DNA of 64,000 bases, from the NCBI RefSeq assembly GCF_003952725.1, contig NZ_CP032509.1:4054001-4118000 (forward strand), written 5' to 3'. This DNA comes from Georhizobium profundi. Its GTDB lineage: Bacteria > Pseudomonadota > Alphaproteobacteria > Rhizobiales > Rhizobiaceae. Under the pieces are notes generated by a model. That model worked only from the letters and a program-made list of their open reading frames with translations, was not told the origin of the DNA and did not search any database. The position numbers and the translations under genes are program-made. Positions 1 through 9,762 of this stretch are shown in pieces (positions within the stretch are counted from its first letter, which is position 1; the number at the start of each line of letters is the position of its first letter).

Positions 1-668
1 TTCAGCATCGACACGACGACGGGCATGTCTGCGCCGCCGATCGGGATGATGATGAGCACGCCGAGCGCCAGCGACGCGATGACGATCAGCCAGAAGACGA
101 AATGGCTTTCCGTGCCGACCAGGATCGCGATCAGGATCAGGATCGTCGCGGCGAGACCGGCATTGATGACGTGACGCCCGGGCAGCATGATCGGCTTACC
201 GGACATGCGGCCGTCGAGCTTCAGGAAGGCGATGATCGAGCCGGTGAAGGTGATCGCACCGATGGCGACGCCGAGCGACATTTCAATCAGCGCGGTTGCA
301 CCGATCGAGCCGACGAGGCCGATGCCGAAGGATTCCGGCGCGTATAGTGCTGCGGCAGCGACGAGAACGGCTGCGAGACCGACCAGCGAGTGGAAGGCGG
401 CAACGAGCTGCGGCATCGCCGTCATCGGAATGCGCTGGGCGATCACGGCGCCGGCACCACCGCCGATGGCGAGGCCGAGCACGATCAGCATGAAGCCACC
501 GAAGGACGGCGCTGCCAAAACGAGCGTGGTCAGGATGGCGAGACCCATGCCCACTATGCCGAATGTGTTGCCTTGGCGGCTGGTCGTCGGATGGGAAAGG
601 CCGCGCAGTGCCAGGATGAACAGCACTGCGGACACGAGATAGAGGACGGCTGCGAAACTCTCAGACAT
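1..668 (-). CDS. pntB: NAD(P) transhydrogenase subunit beta, partial (runs off left edge)
   Basis: This is the membrane and NADP(H)-binding subunit of proton-translocating transhydrogenase, which uses the proton gradient to reduce NADP+ with NADH in the inner membrane. Only the first 222 residues are in the window; the frame stays open to base 1. The visible part starts MSESFAAVLYLVSAVLF and is a run of hydrophobic segments with small glycine-rich turns (GLAIGGGAGAVIAQRIPMTAMP, FHSLVGLAAV), as in PntB. The NADP-binding domain lies outside the window. The gene starts 11 nt after pntAB and ends the coxIV-like/pntAA/pntAB/pntB string. The assignment rests on both sequence and context and is firm. 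Confidence 0.93.
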   Translation of the reverse strand, partial: MSESFAAVLYLVSAVLFILALRGLSHPTTSRQGNTFGIVGMGLAILTTLVLAAPSFGGFMLIVLGLAIGGGAGAVIAQRIPMTAMPQLVAAFHSLVGLAAVLVAAAALYAPESFGIGLVGSIGATALIEMSLGVAIGAITFTGSIIAFLKLDGRMSGKPIMLPGRHVINAGLAATILILIAILVGTESHFVFWLIVIASLALGVLIIIPIGGADMPVVVSML

Positions 669-679
669 GGATCAGCCCC

Positions 680-1093
680 TCACTTCTCTTTTTTCTTGTA
701 CATGGCCAGCATGCGCTGGGTGACGAGGAAGCCGCCGAAGATGTTGACCGATGCCAGGATCAGCGCAACGAAGCCAAAGCCCGTGGCGATGCCGCTGGTG
801 GAAATGCCGACTGCGAGCAGTGCACCGACGACGATGACCGACGAGATCGCGTTGGTGACGGACATCAGGGGCGTGTGAAGCGCAGGCGTCACCGACCAGA
901 CGACGTAGTAGCCGACGAAGATCGCGAGAAGGAAAACGGCGAGCTGGAAGACGAAGGGATCGATCGCGCCGGCGGTCGCACCGTGCGCTGCGGCGCCCGC
1001 AGCGTCGAGGATGCCGGAGCCGGCCGCATCGCGCACGCTCTGAGCGGCCCGGTCGAGATCGTCGAGCGCCTGTTCGAGTGCTGGAGTGGCCAT
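680..1093 (-). CDS. pntAB: NAD(P) transhydrogenase subunit alpha part 2 (membrane anchor)
   Basis: This 137-residue protein is the small membrane subunit of a three-subunit transhydrogenase; in E. coli the same segment is fused to the end of PntA. An Ala-rich, charged N-terminal half (about residues 1-45) is followed by three hydrophobic segments ([20 protein letters not shown], then [19 protein letters not shown], then a glycine-rich one) and a basic tail, MYKKKEK. I chose the ATG at 1093 because it begins 1 nt after the pntAA stop. The open frame extends upstream to 1207, but that part lies inside pntAA. The split gene is normal for alphaproteobacteria and is not a frameshift. Confidence 0.93.
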   Translation of the reverse strand: MATPALEQALDDLDRAAQSVRDAAGSGILDAAGAAAHGATAGAIDPFVFQLAVFLLAIFVGYYVVWSVTPALHTPLMSVTNAISSVIVVGALLAVGISTSGIATGFGFVALILASVNIFGGFLVTQRMLAMYKKKEK

Positions 1094-1094
1094 A

Positions 1095-2294
1095 TCAAGC
1101 GTCTCCCTTGTTCGTCGCGGCAACCGCCTCGGTTGCCTGCGGTGGTGGTGCCGGCGTGGGCGCTGGCGTGCCGCCACCGAAATTCGGATGAATAACCTTG
1201 CCACCATGCGTCAGCGCGGTGGCCTTCACGAGCTCATCGTCGAAATTGATCGCGATGTCGCCATCCTTGATCATCGTCTGGAGGAACGTGAGAAGGTTCT
1301 TGGCGTAGAGCAGCGATGCGCTGGCTGCGATGCGGCCCGGCACGTTGTTGTAGCCGATGATGCGCACGCCGTTCTTGTCGACGACTTCACCTGCAACCGC
1401 GCCCTCGACGTTGCCGCCGCGCTCGACCGCGAGATCGACCAGGATCGAACCCGGCCGCATCGAAGCGATCATGTCGGCCGTCACGAGACGTGGCGCCGGA
1501 CGACCCGGAATCAGCGCCGTGGTAATGACGATATCCTGCTTGGCGATGTGATCGGCAACGAGCGCCGCCTGCTTCGCCTGGTACTCCTTGGACATTTCCT
1601 TGGCGTACCCGCCGGCGGTTTCGGCCGCCTTGAACTCTTCGTCTTCGACGGCGATGAACTTGCCGCCGAGCGATGCGACCTGCTCCTTGGACGCCGGGCG
1701 CACGTCGGTTGCCGAAACGGCCGCTCCGAGACGCTTGGCGGTTGCGATCGCCTGAAGACCGGCAACCCCTGCCCCCATGACGAAGACCTTGGCGGCCGGC
1801 ACGGTGCCGGCGGCGGTCATCATCATCGGCATGGCGCGGTCGAAGGCGGCAGCCGCATCGATGACGGCCTGATAGCCGGCAAGGTTCGCCTGCGACGACA
1901 GGACGTCCATCGACTGCGCACGGGTGATGCGCGGCATCAGTTCCATAGCGAAGGTGGTGAGGCCCTTGGAGCCGAGATCGGCGATCAGGTCATTGTGGCC
2001 GTAAGGGTCCATGATGGCGATGACGATGGCGCCGGACTTGTAGCCGGCGGCTTCTTCCGCATCAGGGCGGCGCACCTTCAAGACGACATCGGCGCGCGCG
2101 GCATCGGCAGCGGTGCCGATCGTCGCGCCAGCCTTTTCGAACTCTGCATCCGGAATGCGCGACTGGCTGCCGGCATCGGCTTCGACAACGACTTCGAGGC
2201 CGGCGGCGACCAGTTTCTTAACGGTATCAGGCGAGCCGGCGACGCGGCTTTCGCCGGGTGCCTTTTCCTTCGCGATAAACAGCAGCTTGGCCAC
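1095..2294 (-). CDS. pntAA: NAD(P) transhydrogenase subunit alpha part 1 (NAD-binding)
   Basis: This is the soluble NAD(H)-binding component (domain I) of the transhydrogenase, 399 residues. The N-terminal half (about 1-140) matches the alanine dehydrogenase/PNT N-terminal fold. A Rossmann domain follows, with the dinucleotide-binding motif [10 protein letters not shown] at about 174-183 and a DVRP loop after it. The protein ends in a Pro/Ala-rich linker ([14 protein letters not shown]), as expected where E. coli PntA would continue into its membrane part. The start ATG at 2294 has a GGGAGG-type ribosome site just upstream. It is translated ahead of pntAB and pntB on the same strand. Confidence 0.95.
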   Translation of the reverse strand: MAKLLFIAKEKAPGESRVAGSPDTVKKLVAAGLEVVVEADAGSQSRIPDAEFEKAGATIGTAADAARADVVLKVRRPDAEEAAGYKSGAIVIAIMDPYGHNDLIADLGSKGLTTFAMELMPRITRAQSMDVLSSQANLAGYQAVIDAAAAFDRAMPMMMTAAGTVPAAKVFVMGAGVAGLQAIATAKRLGAAVSATDVRPASKEQVASLGGKFIAVEDEEFKAAETAGGYAKEMSKEYQAKQAALVADHIAKQDIVITTALIPGRPAPRLVTADMIASMRPGSILVDLAVERGGNVEGAVAGEVVDKNGVRIIGYNNVPGRIAASASLLYAKNLLTFLQTMIKDGDIAINFDDELVKATALTHGGKVIHPNFGGGTPAPTPAPPPQATEAVAATNKGDA

Positions 2295-2395
2295 TCAAAC
2301 CTCCCTCTCGACCGCGCACGATGCACCCACGGTCCCGCCGGTGCGTTCGCACGCTCAAATAGCGCCGCCCTTATGGGCAGCCATGGCGACCCAAC

Positions 2396-2620
2396 CTAGC
2401 GCAGCAGGAAAAACGCGCCGATGTTCAGGACGATGAAGAGTATCGTGGCTGAGAAGAAGCCGGCCGTGGTGAAGAAGCCGAAGGCCATGGCAATGAGAAG
2501 CGCCACACAGAAGACGGTGCCCCATTTGGTGGCTGACAGGAAAAACGCATAGGTGCGATCGTGCTCGGAGTAATCCATCTCGGCGCCCATTTCGAGCGGG
2601 CCGGACTTTTCTTCGGACAT
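2396..2620 (-). CDS. aa3-type cytochrome c oxidase subunit IV family protein
   Basis: This 74-residue protein has a short acidic N-terminus (MSEEKSGPLEMGAEMDYSEH) followed by HDRTYAFFL and two hydrophobic segments. That layout is typical of the bacterial aa3-type oxidase subunit IV family, small accessory membrane subunits of the terminal oxidase. Length and the MDYxEHxxTYxxF pattern fit the family. It lies about 100 nt upstream of pntAA on the same strand and may be co-transcribed with the transhydrogenase, a linkage also seen in other rhizobia. None of the large oxidase subunits are in the window. Confidence 0.8.
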   Translation of the reverse strand: MSEEKSGPLEMGAEMDYSEHDRTYAFFLSATKWGTVFCVALLIAMAFGFFTTAGFFSATILFIVLNIGAFFLLR

Positions 2621-2750
2621 GGGTCTAACTCTCCATCAGGCTTATTGGGCACGGCATACACAATGCGTGATCGAAGAGCAATGCGCCATGCGGCCCCTTC
2701 CCCGCCTTCGGCAAGCGGGGCAGGAGCAGGCGATCATCCGGCAAATGAAC

Positions 2751-3494
2751 TCAGGCGGCGGCGCTTCTGCGCGCTTCGGCCAGCGCAAACCGCGCGGTCG
2801 GACGTACCGTCAGAGGCGTCACGCCGAGCTGCTCGGCAGGCGCGAACAGCAGCTCCCGCTCGCGCGGTGTCGAGCGGAAATAGGGATAGCGATCCATGAG
2901 ACGCGTGTTGCTGGTGACCAGGCGACCGGCAAACAGGCCGACTGGATAGAGAATGCCTTCGTGCATCCGCTCTTCAGCCAGCTGCGTCGCGCCAAAATAG
3001 CGTCGGTAGAAAGCGTAGTGCGCCCGTTTCACGGGTGCGAGGCAGTAATTGGTGTTGAAGTACTCGGTCGCCATCGCGCCAAGCCGCAGGGTCAGGAACG
3101 GCAGCGGCAACTCGCCCATCAATTCGGGATCACTGGCATGGCGCACCGGATCGATGAAGGACATGCCCTGGTCGAGCAGCGGGTTGAGGATGTCCGGAAA
3201 GATATCGACCGAGGTGCCGTAGCGATGCTCCGAAACCACATGATGAAGTCGAATGGTCGAAATCATCTGTTCCCGATAGTAAATGGCAAAGACATGAGCG
3301 TGGCTGTGATGATCGATTTCATCAATGATCGGCCCTTTTCGGTCCATCACCTTATGTGCGCGGTAAGCTTTGGCGCGCAGCATCCCGACATCCTCGAGAT
3401 CTTCTGCCGTATCAACCCGGCGATACTCGATCTCGTCCATAAGTTGCAGGTATTGTTCCGCCAGCCGCATCCGTGTCTGGAAGTCTTCGGCCAT
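2751..3494 (-). CDS. FeeM-like N-acyl amino acid synthase (GNAT/autoinducer-synthase fold)
   Basis: This 247-residue protein resembles the FeeM N-acyl amino acid synthase family, which joins an acyl chain to an amino acid and is related in fold to LuxI-type synthases and GNATs. Supporting features are YRRVDTAEDLEDVGMLRAKAY near the start (the usual RxAxxxEDxxxVxxLR entry of the family), IDEIDHHSHAHVFAIYYREQ with MISTIRLH (the central strand pair), and FIDPVRHASDPE. I chose ATG 3494 because GAGG lies 6 nt upstream; the in-frame ATG at 3536 has no ribosome site. The gene is isolated on the minus strand, downstream of a cyclic-di-GMP enzyme on the same strand. Substrate and product cannot be read from the sequence. 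Confidence 0.66.
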   Translation of the reverse strand: MAEDFQTRMRLAEQYLQLMDEIEYRRVDTAEDLEDVGMLRAKAYRAHKVMDRKGPIIDEIDHHSHAHVFAIYYREQMISTIRLHHVVSEHRYGTSVDIFPDILNPLLDQGMSFIDPVRHASDPELMGELPLPFLTLRLGAMATEYFNTNYCLAPVKRAHYAFYRRYFGATQLAEERMHEGILYPVGLFAGRLVTSNTRLMDRYPYFRSTPRERELLFAPAEQLGVTPLTVRPTARFALAEARRSAAA

Positions 3495-3643
3495 GTTGCC
3501 CTCGCACGATCCGCCTTTAAATAAAATCTTAATCAAAATGCGCGGACTGGCAACGCTAAGTAGTGCTTTGGGGCCTAGGCTTAAAGATTATGGTTAACGG
3601 GCGGGATCACGCGGCTCCGGGAACCGGGCGGTGAGCGATCCTC

Positions 3644-6001
3644 TCAACGACGAATGCGGGATGCCGAGGTGGAGCCTTTCGGCACGACCGTGGACGCGGG
3701 CTTGGTATCCGCGACGGACTTCGCTGCAAGCTCACGGATGCTGCTCTTGGGCAGCGGCTTGCCGAAAATGAAGCCTTGGATGAGGTCGACATGGCCAGTC
3801 GCGCAGACCATGCGCAACTGCTCTTCGGTCTCGACACCTTCGACGGTGACTTCCAGATCCATCTCGCGGGCGAGATAGACGATGCCGCTCAGGAGCTTGA
3901 AGTTCTTCGAGCTCTTCGTCACGTCGCGCACGAAGGATCGATCGATCTTCACCTTCGTGACCGGCAGGCTGTTCAGGTAGGAAAGGTTCGAATAGCCGGT
4001 GCCGAAATCATCGATGGCGATGGTGACGCCAAGCATCCGCAGCTCGTTGAGGATATCGCGGGCGGCGACGGCGTCCTCCACGAAGGCGCTTTCGGTCACT
4101 TCGACCTCGAGCCGCTCCGGCGCAAGCCCGGATGACCCGAGCGCGTCGGTGACCAGACGCACAATATCGCGGTTGCGCAGATCGAGCGCCGACAGGTTGA
4201 CCGAGACGGCAAGATTGCCCGGCCAGCTTGCGGCATCGCGACAGGCCGTCTGCAGCATGAAATCGGTGATGAGCGGAACGATGCCCATTTCTTCGGCGAG
4301 CGGGATGTAGTCGCCCGGCGAGATGGGGCCGAGCGTCGGATGCTGCCAGCGCGACAATGCTTCGCAGCGGGCGAGGCGCAGTCCGTCGGCGCTGAACATC
4401 GGCTGGTAGACGAGCGTCAGCGAGCGCTGCTCGATCGCCAGTCTCAGATCCTTCTTGAGTATCTGACGCAGGCGATATTTCTCGTCCATGGATTCGGCAA
4501 AGACCGTCCAGGTGTTCTTGTCGCGCTTCTTCGATTCATGCAGCGCCAGATCGGCCTTGATCTGCAGTTCGTCGAGCACAAAGCCCGACCGGCGTGCCAG
4601 CACGAGACCGGCGCTGACGCTGGCAAACAGCTTGTTGCCCTGGACGATATAGACACCCGACAGCGCATCGAAGATCGCGCCCATGACCCGCGAAACATCG
4701 GTTGCGGTATCGGCATCCCGGATCAGGAGGACGAATTCGTCGCCGCCGAAGCGCGAGGAAATGATGCGATGCGGCTCGACGAGCTTGAGCCGCGAGGACA
4801 GTTCGCACAGCAGGCGATCACCGGCGACGTGCCCGAGCGTGTCGTTGACGTGCTTGAAATCGTCGATGTCGATGACGACCAGCGCCACCATGTCGGAGCC
4901 GTCCATGCCGGCAAGCTGGTCGCGCACGAGGTCGGCGAAATGGTAACGGTTCGGAAGGCCGGTGAGGCTGTCGTAACGGGCCAGATAGTTGATCTTCTCG
5001 TCGGCCTTGATGCGGGCAGTGACGTTTTCGAAGATCAGGACGACGCCATCGCCGCCGGAGCGGCGCCGGGCGGAGAATTCGAGATAGAGATCGTCGGAAA
5101 CCTTGATCAGACAGCGGGATCGGTGGCCGTCATAGAGTTCGTCGATGCTGTTCAGGATCTGATTGGACAGTTCCCGCGTGATCGCACCGCTGCGGACGGC
5201 ATGACGAAAGACCACCGACAGCTTGCGGTCATGGACCACTTCGGGGCCCTTGAGATTGAAAAGGCGCGCGACCTTGCGGTTGGCCAGGACAATGCGCCGG
5301 TCCTCGTCGAGCATGACGAGGCCGTGGGACATGTTGTTGAGCGCCATGTCGAGCCGTTCGGCCATGACGAGAACGGCGCGCTTGCCGAGCACGGTCTGGT
5401 AGAGGAAGTCGCGCACGCCGTTCGCCATGGACCGTGTCGTTAGGACCAGCGGGATGACGAGGACGGCGAGAAGTGCACGATAGGGATCGCCTGTCATGAT
5501 CAGGCCAACGGCGATCGGCCCGAACAGCAGGAGCGACATCAGGTTGACGGTGATGCGCGAGCCGTAATTGCGGCCAACTACGGAAATCATAGCCGCCAGA
5601 CCAAGCGCGATCGAGGCGATTTCGGCGAAATATTCCCGTACCGCAAACGAGCTGTATGCCGCCATCGAGCCGAGCACGAGCGACACGATCGCGGTGCCGA
5701 CAATGTAGCGGAATTCCCACTTCCAGATGAAAGCGTGGTCTGCGCCGGTGAAATCGACCGTGTCGAAGACGCGCATCAGCGCCACGCGGCCGGCACCGAC
5801 CGCGGCGAACATCGCCGCGAAGGCGATGAACATCGGATCGCCGACCTTGGTATAGATCGCGAGCGACACGATGATATGCGTTGCTATGCCGGCGACGGTG
5901 GTCGAGCGATTTCCGTATAGCGAACGCACGAACGAGAGATAGACGTCCGTGGGCAACCGCTCTTCGCTCTTTGCCGTTTCAGGCCGTTCTGCGTTCCACA
6001 T
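3644..6001 (-). CDS. Membrane PAS-GGDEF-EAL cyclic-di-GMP signalling protein
   Basis: This 785-residue protein should make and/or break cyclic-di-GMP at the membrane. Residues about 33-195 hold several hydrophobic segments, a PAS-like region follows (about 215-330, with NNMSHGLVMLDEDRRIVLAN), then a GGDEF domain and an EAL domain (about 520-765). The cyclase motif FGGDEF is intact near residue 420, and the EAL side keeps CEALSRW, DDFGTGYSNL and KIDRSFV, so both activities look possible. The usual RxxD inhibitory site five residues before GGDEF is absent (RIIS there). The ATG at 6001 is preferred over an in-frame TTG two codons earlier. No regulator is adjacent. Confidence 0.92.
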   Translation of the reverse strand: MWNAERPETAKSEERLPTDVYLSFVRSLYGNRSTTVAGIATHIIVSLAIYTKVGDPMFIAFAAMFAAVGAGRVALMRVFDTVDFTGADHAFIWKWEFRYIVGTAIVSLVLGSMAAYSSFAVREYFAEIASIALGLAAMISVVGRNYGSRITVNLMSLLLFGPIAVGLIMTGDPYRALLAVLVIPLVLTTRSMANGVRDFLYQTVLGKRAVLVMAERLDMALNNMSHGLVMLDEDRRIVLANRKVARLFNLKGPEVVHDRKLSVVFRHAVRSGAITRELSNQILNSIDELYDGHRSRCLIKVSDDLYLEFSARRRSGGDGVVLIFENVTARIKADEKINYLARYDSLTGLPNRYHFADLVRDQLAGMDGSDMVALVVIDIDDFKHVNDTLGHVAGDRLLCELSSRLKLVEPHRIISSRFGGDEFVLLIRDADTATDVSRVMGAIFDALSGVYIVQGNKLFASVSAGLVLARRSGFVLDELQIKADLALHESKKRDKNTWTVFAESMDEKYRLRQILKKDLRLAIEQRSLTLVYQPMFSADGLRLARCEALSRWQHPTLGPISPGDYIPLAEEMGIVPLITDFMLQTACRDAASWPGNLAVSVNLSALDLRNRDIVRLVTDALGSSGLAPERLEVEVTESAFVEDAVAARDILNELRMLGVTIAIDDFGTGYSNLSYLNSLPVTKVKIDRSFVRDVTKSSKNFKLLSGIVYLAREMDLEVTVEGVETEEQLRMVCATGHVDLIQGFIFGKPLPKSSIRELAAKSVADTKPASTVVPKGSTSASRIRR

Positions 6002-6114
6002 GCGCAATCTCTAGCAGCCAAGGCTTAAGGAACGCTTGCGCAATCCCAGCGAGAATTGAGGGCTAATGACCCCGAGCAATAGCGCAGGACACCTTGCGCG
6101 GGCCTGACATATCT

Positions 6115-9100
6115 CTACTCCGCGGCAATCGGGAATGCTTCCCCTTTTCTGTCGAAAGCTGTGCGCAAAGAAGCGGCACGTGGAGCAGTCTTTCGGATGC
6201 TTTCCTCTCGGACATGCCCGTAGCCACGTACAGCCTGCGGCCAGGCAAGAAGTTCCGCCGCCGCCGCAAGGTTCGGCTGGGTCAGCTTCGTCGCGACGTG
6301 GTCCATTTCCGCCTCGAAGTCGACAAGCATCTTGCGTTCGCGCTTGCGTTCTTCCGTCCAGCCGAAGACATCGATGGCCGAACCACGCAACCCGCGAAGC
6401 CGGGCAAGGAGCCTGAACGCCGACATCATCCAGGGTCCGAAGCTGCGCTTGGCAGGATGGCCGTCGCCGGACTTCGGACCGGGCATCAGCGGCGGCGCCA
6501 GATGAAACTCCAGCCGCTCAAAGCTCGCGAATTGCCCGGCCAGTTGCCGCTCGAAGCTTCTATCGGTGTAAAGACGGGCGACTTCATACTCATCCTTGAT
6601 CGCCATCAGGCGAAAGAGCGACGCGGCCGCCTGGCGGGTGACGTCGCCGGGCGCGCCCGCGATCGCGGCTTCCGCCGCCGCCACCTGGTCGATCCGTTTG
6701 CGGAAGCGCGCCGCATAGGCCTGGTCTTGATAATCGACGAGAAACCGTTCCCGCCGCGAAATGTCGGAGGCGAGATCATCCTCGGTCTCTGGTTTCGCGG
6801 CCGTGTTGAGGCGTGCAGCCAGCGCGGGATCATGGGCAAGCGCCCTGCCCCAGCGGAACGCGGCAATGTTCATGGCTACGGCCTGACCATTCAGTTGGAT
6901 CGCCCTTTCCAGTGCGTGCGCGGAAAGCGGGATACCGCCGCGCTGGTAGGCGAGGCCCAGCATCAGCATGTTGGTTGCGAGCCCGTTGGCGAACAGCGCG
7001 TTCGCAGCCGATGATGCATCGACCAGAACGGTCTTCGCGTCGCCGGCCGCCTGCCTGATCGCTCGCTTCAGCCGCTCCGCCGGCAGGCTGAAGTCGGCAT
7101 CGCGGGTGAAATCGCCCGGCATCACCTCGGCGGTGTTGGCGACGACATGCGTCCGGTTCTCGCTGATTGCCGCGAGCACCTTGCGCGAACCGGTCACGAC
7201 TAAATCGCAGCCCAGAACGAGGTCGGCCTTGCCGGCCGAAACACGGATTGCCGAGATGGCTTCGGGCGATTGGGCGATGCGGACATGGCTGAAAACGGCA
7301 CCGCCCTTTTGCGCAAGGCCGGCCATGTCGATCATGCCGCAGCCCTTGCCCTCCAGATGGGCTGCCATGCCGAGGATTGCGCCGATGGTGACGACGCCGG
7401 TTCCGCCGATACCCGTGACGATGCCAGCCCAGCCATTCTCATCGAGCGCGAAGGTGCTTGGCTCCGGAACGTTGGCCAGCGGATCGCCGAGCGCCTTGGC
7501 GCCGCCCTCGGCCTTCTTCAACTTCGCGCCGTGAACGGTGACGAAGGACGGGCAGAAGCCGTCGAGGCAGGAGAAGTCCTTGTTGCAGTTCGACTGGTCG
7601 ATCCGCCGCTTGCGCCCGAAGGGCGTCTCGACCGGCTGTACGGACACGCAGTTGGACTTGACGCCGCAATCGCCGCAGCCTTCGCAGACCAGCTCGTTGA
7701 TGATCACGCGCTTGTCGGGATCGGGATAAAGCCCGCGCTTGCGGCGGCGGCGCTTCTCGGCAGCGCACGTTTGATCATAGAGGAGCACCGTCACGCCCGG
7801 CAGGGCCGCGAGTTCCCGCTGCACGCGATCGAGATCGCCGCGATGATCGATCGTGGTGCCGTCCGGAAACTTCACCGATGGCGGGTATTTGTAGGGCTCG
7901 TCTGTGACGACGGCGATGCGCTCGACGCCTTCGGCGCGCACTTGCCTCGCGATGGCATCGACGCTCAGGCCACCTTCATGCGACTGGCCGCCGGTCATCG
8001 CGACGGCGTCGTTATAGAGGATCTTGTAGGTGATGTTGGCCTTAGCCGCGACGGCGAAGCGAAGCGCCAGCACGCCGGAATGGTTGTAGGTGCCATCCCC
8101 CAGATTCTGGAAGATATGGCAGCGCTTCGTGAACGGCGCCTGGCCTACCCACTGCGCGCCCTCCCCGCCCATCTGCGTGAAGCCTGCCGTGTCGCGGTCC
8201 ATCCAGAGCGCCATGAAGTGGCAGCCGATCCCGGCTGCCGCAACGGCGCCTTTGGGAACCTTGGTGGAGGAATTGTGCGGACAGCCGGAACAGAAATGCG
8301 GACGCCGCACCGCAACGTCGCCGGTTTCGGCGAGCATCGCCTGCCTCTGTTTGAGCCGCGACAGCCGCCCTGCAACCGCCTCGTTGAAGCCGATCGTACT
8401 CTGCACGCGCTCACCGATCGCAATCGCGATGTCGTTCGGATCGAGCGCGCCTTTTATTGGCAGAAGCCAGTCGCCGCGCTCGTCCCTTTTGCCGACGATG
8501 ACCGGCTGGTGCGCGGTTCCATAGAGCGCTTCACGAATTTGGCTCTCGATGAGCGAGCGCTTCTCTTCCACCACGATCAGCGTTTTAAGCCCTTGGGCGA
8601 AATCGACGATGTCTTCGCGGTCGAAGGGCCAGGGTGCCGCGACCTTCATGAGGCGGATGCCGAGCCGCGCCGACTCCCGCTCGTCGATGCCGAGATCGGC
8701 AAGCGCCTGGCGCACATCGAGATAGGATTTGCCGACCGTCACGATGCCGAGGCTGGCATCCCGTCCGCCGGAGAAGACGACGCGGTTGAGACGGTTGGCG
8801 CGGATGAAGGCTGCGGCGGCGGCACGCTTGTACTGGTGCATCCGCTCTTCCTGGCCGAGGAAGTCGAGATCATTGCTGCGAATGTTGAGGCCACCGGGCG
8901 GCATGTCGAAGTCTGGGATCACGACCTGGAAGCGGTCGAGCCCCGCTTCGACGGAAGCGGTGGATTCCACATTGTCCTTCACGCATTTCAGCGCCGTCCA
9001 TGTGCCGGCAAAGCGTGACAGTTCGTAGCCGATGACGCCGTAGTCGATCATCTCCTGCACGCCGGCGGGATTGAGGATCGGGATCATCGTGTCGACGAAC

Positions 9101-9585
9101 TGGAATTCGGTCTGGTGCGCATTGGTGGAGCTTTCGGCGGTGTGGTCGTCGCCCATCAGCGCCAGAACGCCGCCATGGCGCGACGAACCGGCGAGATTGG
9201 CATGCCGGAACACGTCGCCGGAACGATCGACGCCCGGACCCTTGCCATACCAGAGCGCGAAGACGCCGTTGTGCTTGCCGAACCCATCGAGTTCAGTCTG
9301 CTGCGTGCCCCAGATTGCCGTGGCGGCTAGCTCTTCGTTGAGACCCGGCTGAAAGACGATGTCGTTTGCCTGCAGGAGGCGGTTTGCGCCGAACAGCTGC
9401 TGATCGAGCCCTCCGAGCGGCGATCCGCGATAGCCCGAGACGAAGCCGCCCGTGTTCAGCCCGGCGCGCCGGTCGAGCTCCTTTCGGGTCAGAAGAACCC
9501 GAACGATCGCCTGGGTTCCCGTGACGAAAATGCGCGATTTGGTCAGGTCGTATTTGTCGTCGAGCGACACGTCATGCAGCGTCAT
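6115..9585 (-). CDS. Indolepyruvate ferredoxin oxidoreductase, fused alpha-beta form
   Basis: This 1156-residue thiamine-pyrophosphate enzyme should decarboxylate aryl-2-oxoacids such as indolepyruvate to the acyl-CoA. Order: pyrimidine-binding part (about 1-240), a TPP-binding half with HFCSGCPHN near 431-439 and GDGTYNHSG near 497-505, an iron-sulfur section, then the gamma-type domain with GIGGTGVVTIG near 724. Cysteines 634/637/640/646 form a near-canonical cluster (CEGCGDC); 667/673/678 are spaced CNKDFSCLDGFCP, which is atypical. ATG 9585 has GGGGGAGG upstream. It stands alone on the minus strand. A second, two-gene version lies at 55227-58935. The exact oxoacid is inferred from the family. 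Confidence 0.92.
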   Translation of the reverse strand: MTLHDVSLDDKYDLTKSRIFVTGTQAIVRVLLTRKELDRRAGLNTGGFVSGYRGSPLGGLDQQLFGANRLLQANDIVFQPGLNEELAATAIWGTQQTELDGFGKHNGVFALWYGKGPGVDRSGDVFRHANLAGSSRHGGVLALMGDDHTAESSTNAHQTEFQFVDTMIPILNPAGVQEMIDYGVIGYELSRFAGTWTALKCVKDNVESTASVEAGLDRFQVVIPDFDMPPGGLNIRSNDLDFLGQEERMHQYKRAAAAAFIRANRLNRVVFSGGRDASLGIVTVGKSYLDVRQALADLGIDERESARLGIRLMKVAAPWPFDREDIVDFAQGLKTLIVVEEKRSLIESQIREALYGTAHQPVIVGKRDERGDWLLPIKGALDPNDIAIAIGERVQSTIGFNEAVAGRLSRLKQRQAMLAETGDVAVRRPHFCSGCPHNSSTKVPKGAVAAAGIGCHFMALWMDRDTAGFTQMGGEGAQWVGQAPFTKRCHIFQNLGDGTYNHSGVLALRFAVAAKANITYKILYNDAVAMTGGQSHEGGLSVDAIARQVRAEGVERIAVVTDEPYKYPPSVKFPDGTTIDHRGDLDRVQRELAALPGVTVLLYDQTCAAEKRRRRKRGLYPDPDKRVIINELVCEGCGDCGVKSNCVSVQPVETPFGRKRRIDQSNCNKDFSCLDGFCPSFVTVHGAKLKKAEGGAKALGDPLANVPEPSTFALDENGWAGIVTGIGGTGVVTIGAILGMAAHLEGKGCGMIDMAGLAQKGGAVFSHVRIAQSPEAISAIRVSAGKADLVLGCDLVVTGSRKVLAAISENRTHVVANTAEVMPGDFTRDADFSLPAERLKRAIRQAAGDAKTVLVDASSAANALFANGLATNMLMLGLAYQRGGIPLSAHALERAIQLNGQAVAMNIAAFRWGRALAHDPALAARLNTAAKPETEDDLASDISRRERFLVDYQDQAYAARFRKRIDQVAAAEAAIAGAPGDVTRQAAASLFRLMAIKDEYEVARLYTDRSFERQLAGQFASFERLEFHLAPPLMPGPKSGDGHPAKRSFGPWMMSAFRLLARLRGLRGSAIDVFGWTEERKRERKMLVDFEAEMDHVATKLTQPNLAAAAELLAWPQAVRGYGHVREESIRKTAPRAASLRTAFDRKGEAFPIAAE

Positions 9586-9762
9586 TCAAATCCTCCCCCG
9601 GCACGCCGCCCTCCTGCGGCGCGCCTTGGTCTTGCATTGTGAAGCTAGAAGGCCTGGGGTCAAACGCTTTCGATTGTGCGCTGCAGCGGTGCAACTTCCT
9701 GTCGCCAATACGCTTTTGAACGACAAGAAGCATCGCCTGATTGCCTTATGGCGCAATCAAGC

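Noticed and set aside
680..2294. Frameshift splitting pntA
   Set aside because: The two-gene alpha subunit is the normal alphaproteobacterial form, with its own start codon at the junction.
1086..2399. Long open frame on the plus strand across pntAA
   Set aside because: It is antisense to a clear transhydrogenase gene; third-position GC bias leaves such frames open, and its sequence is low-complexity Arg/Asp/Gly-rich without motifs.
7270..9018. 582-codon plus-strand frame inside the fused oxidoreductase
   Set aside because: Complementary to a gene with intact TPP and cluster motifs, and without recognisable domains or a ribosome site.
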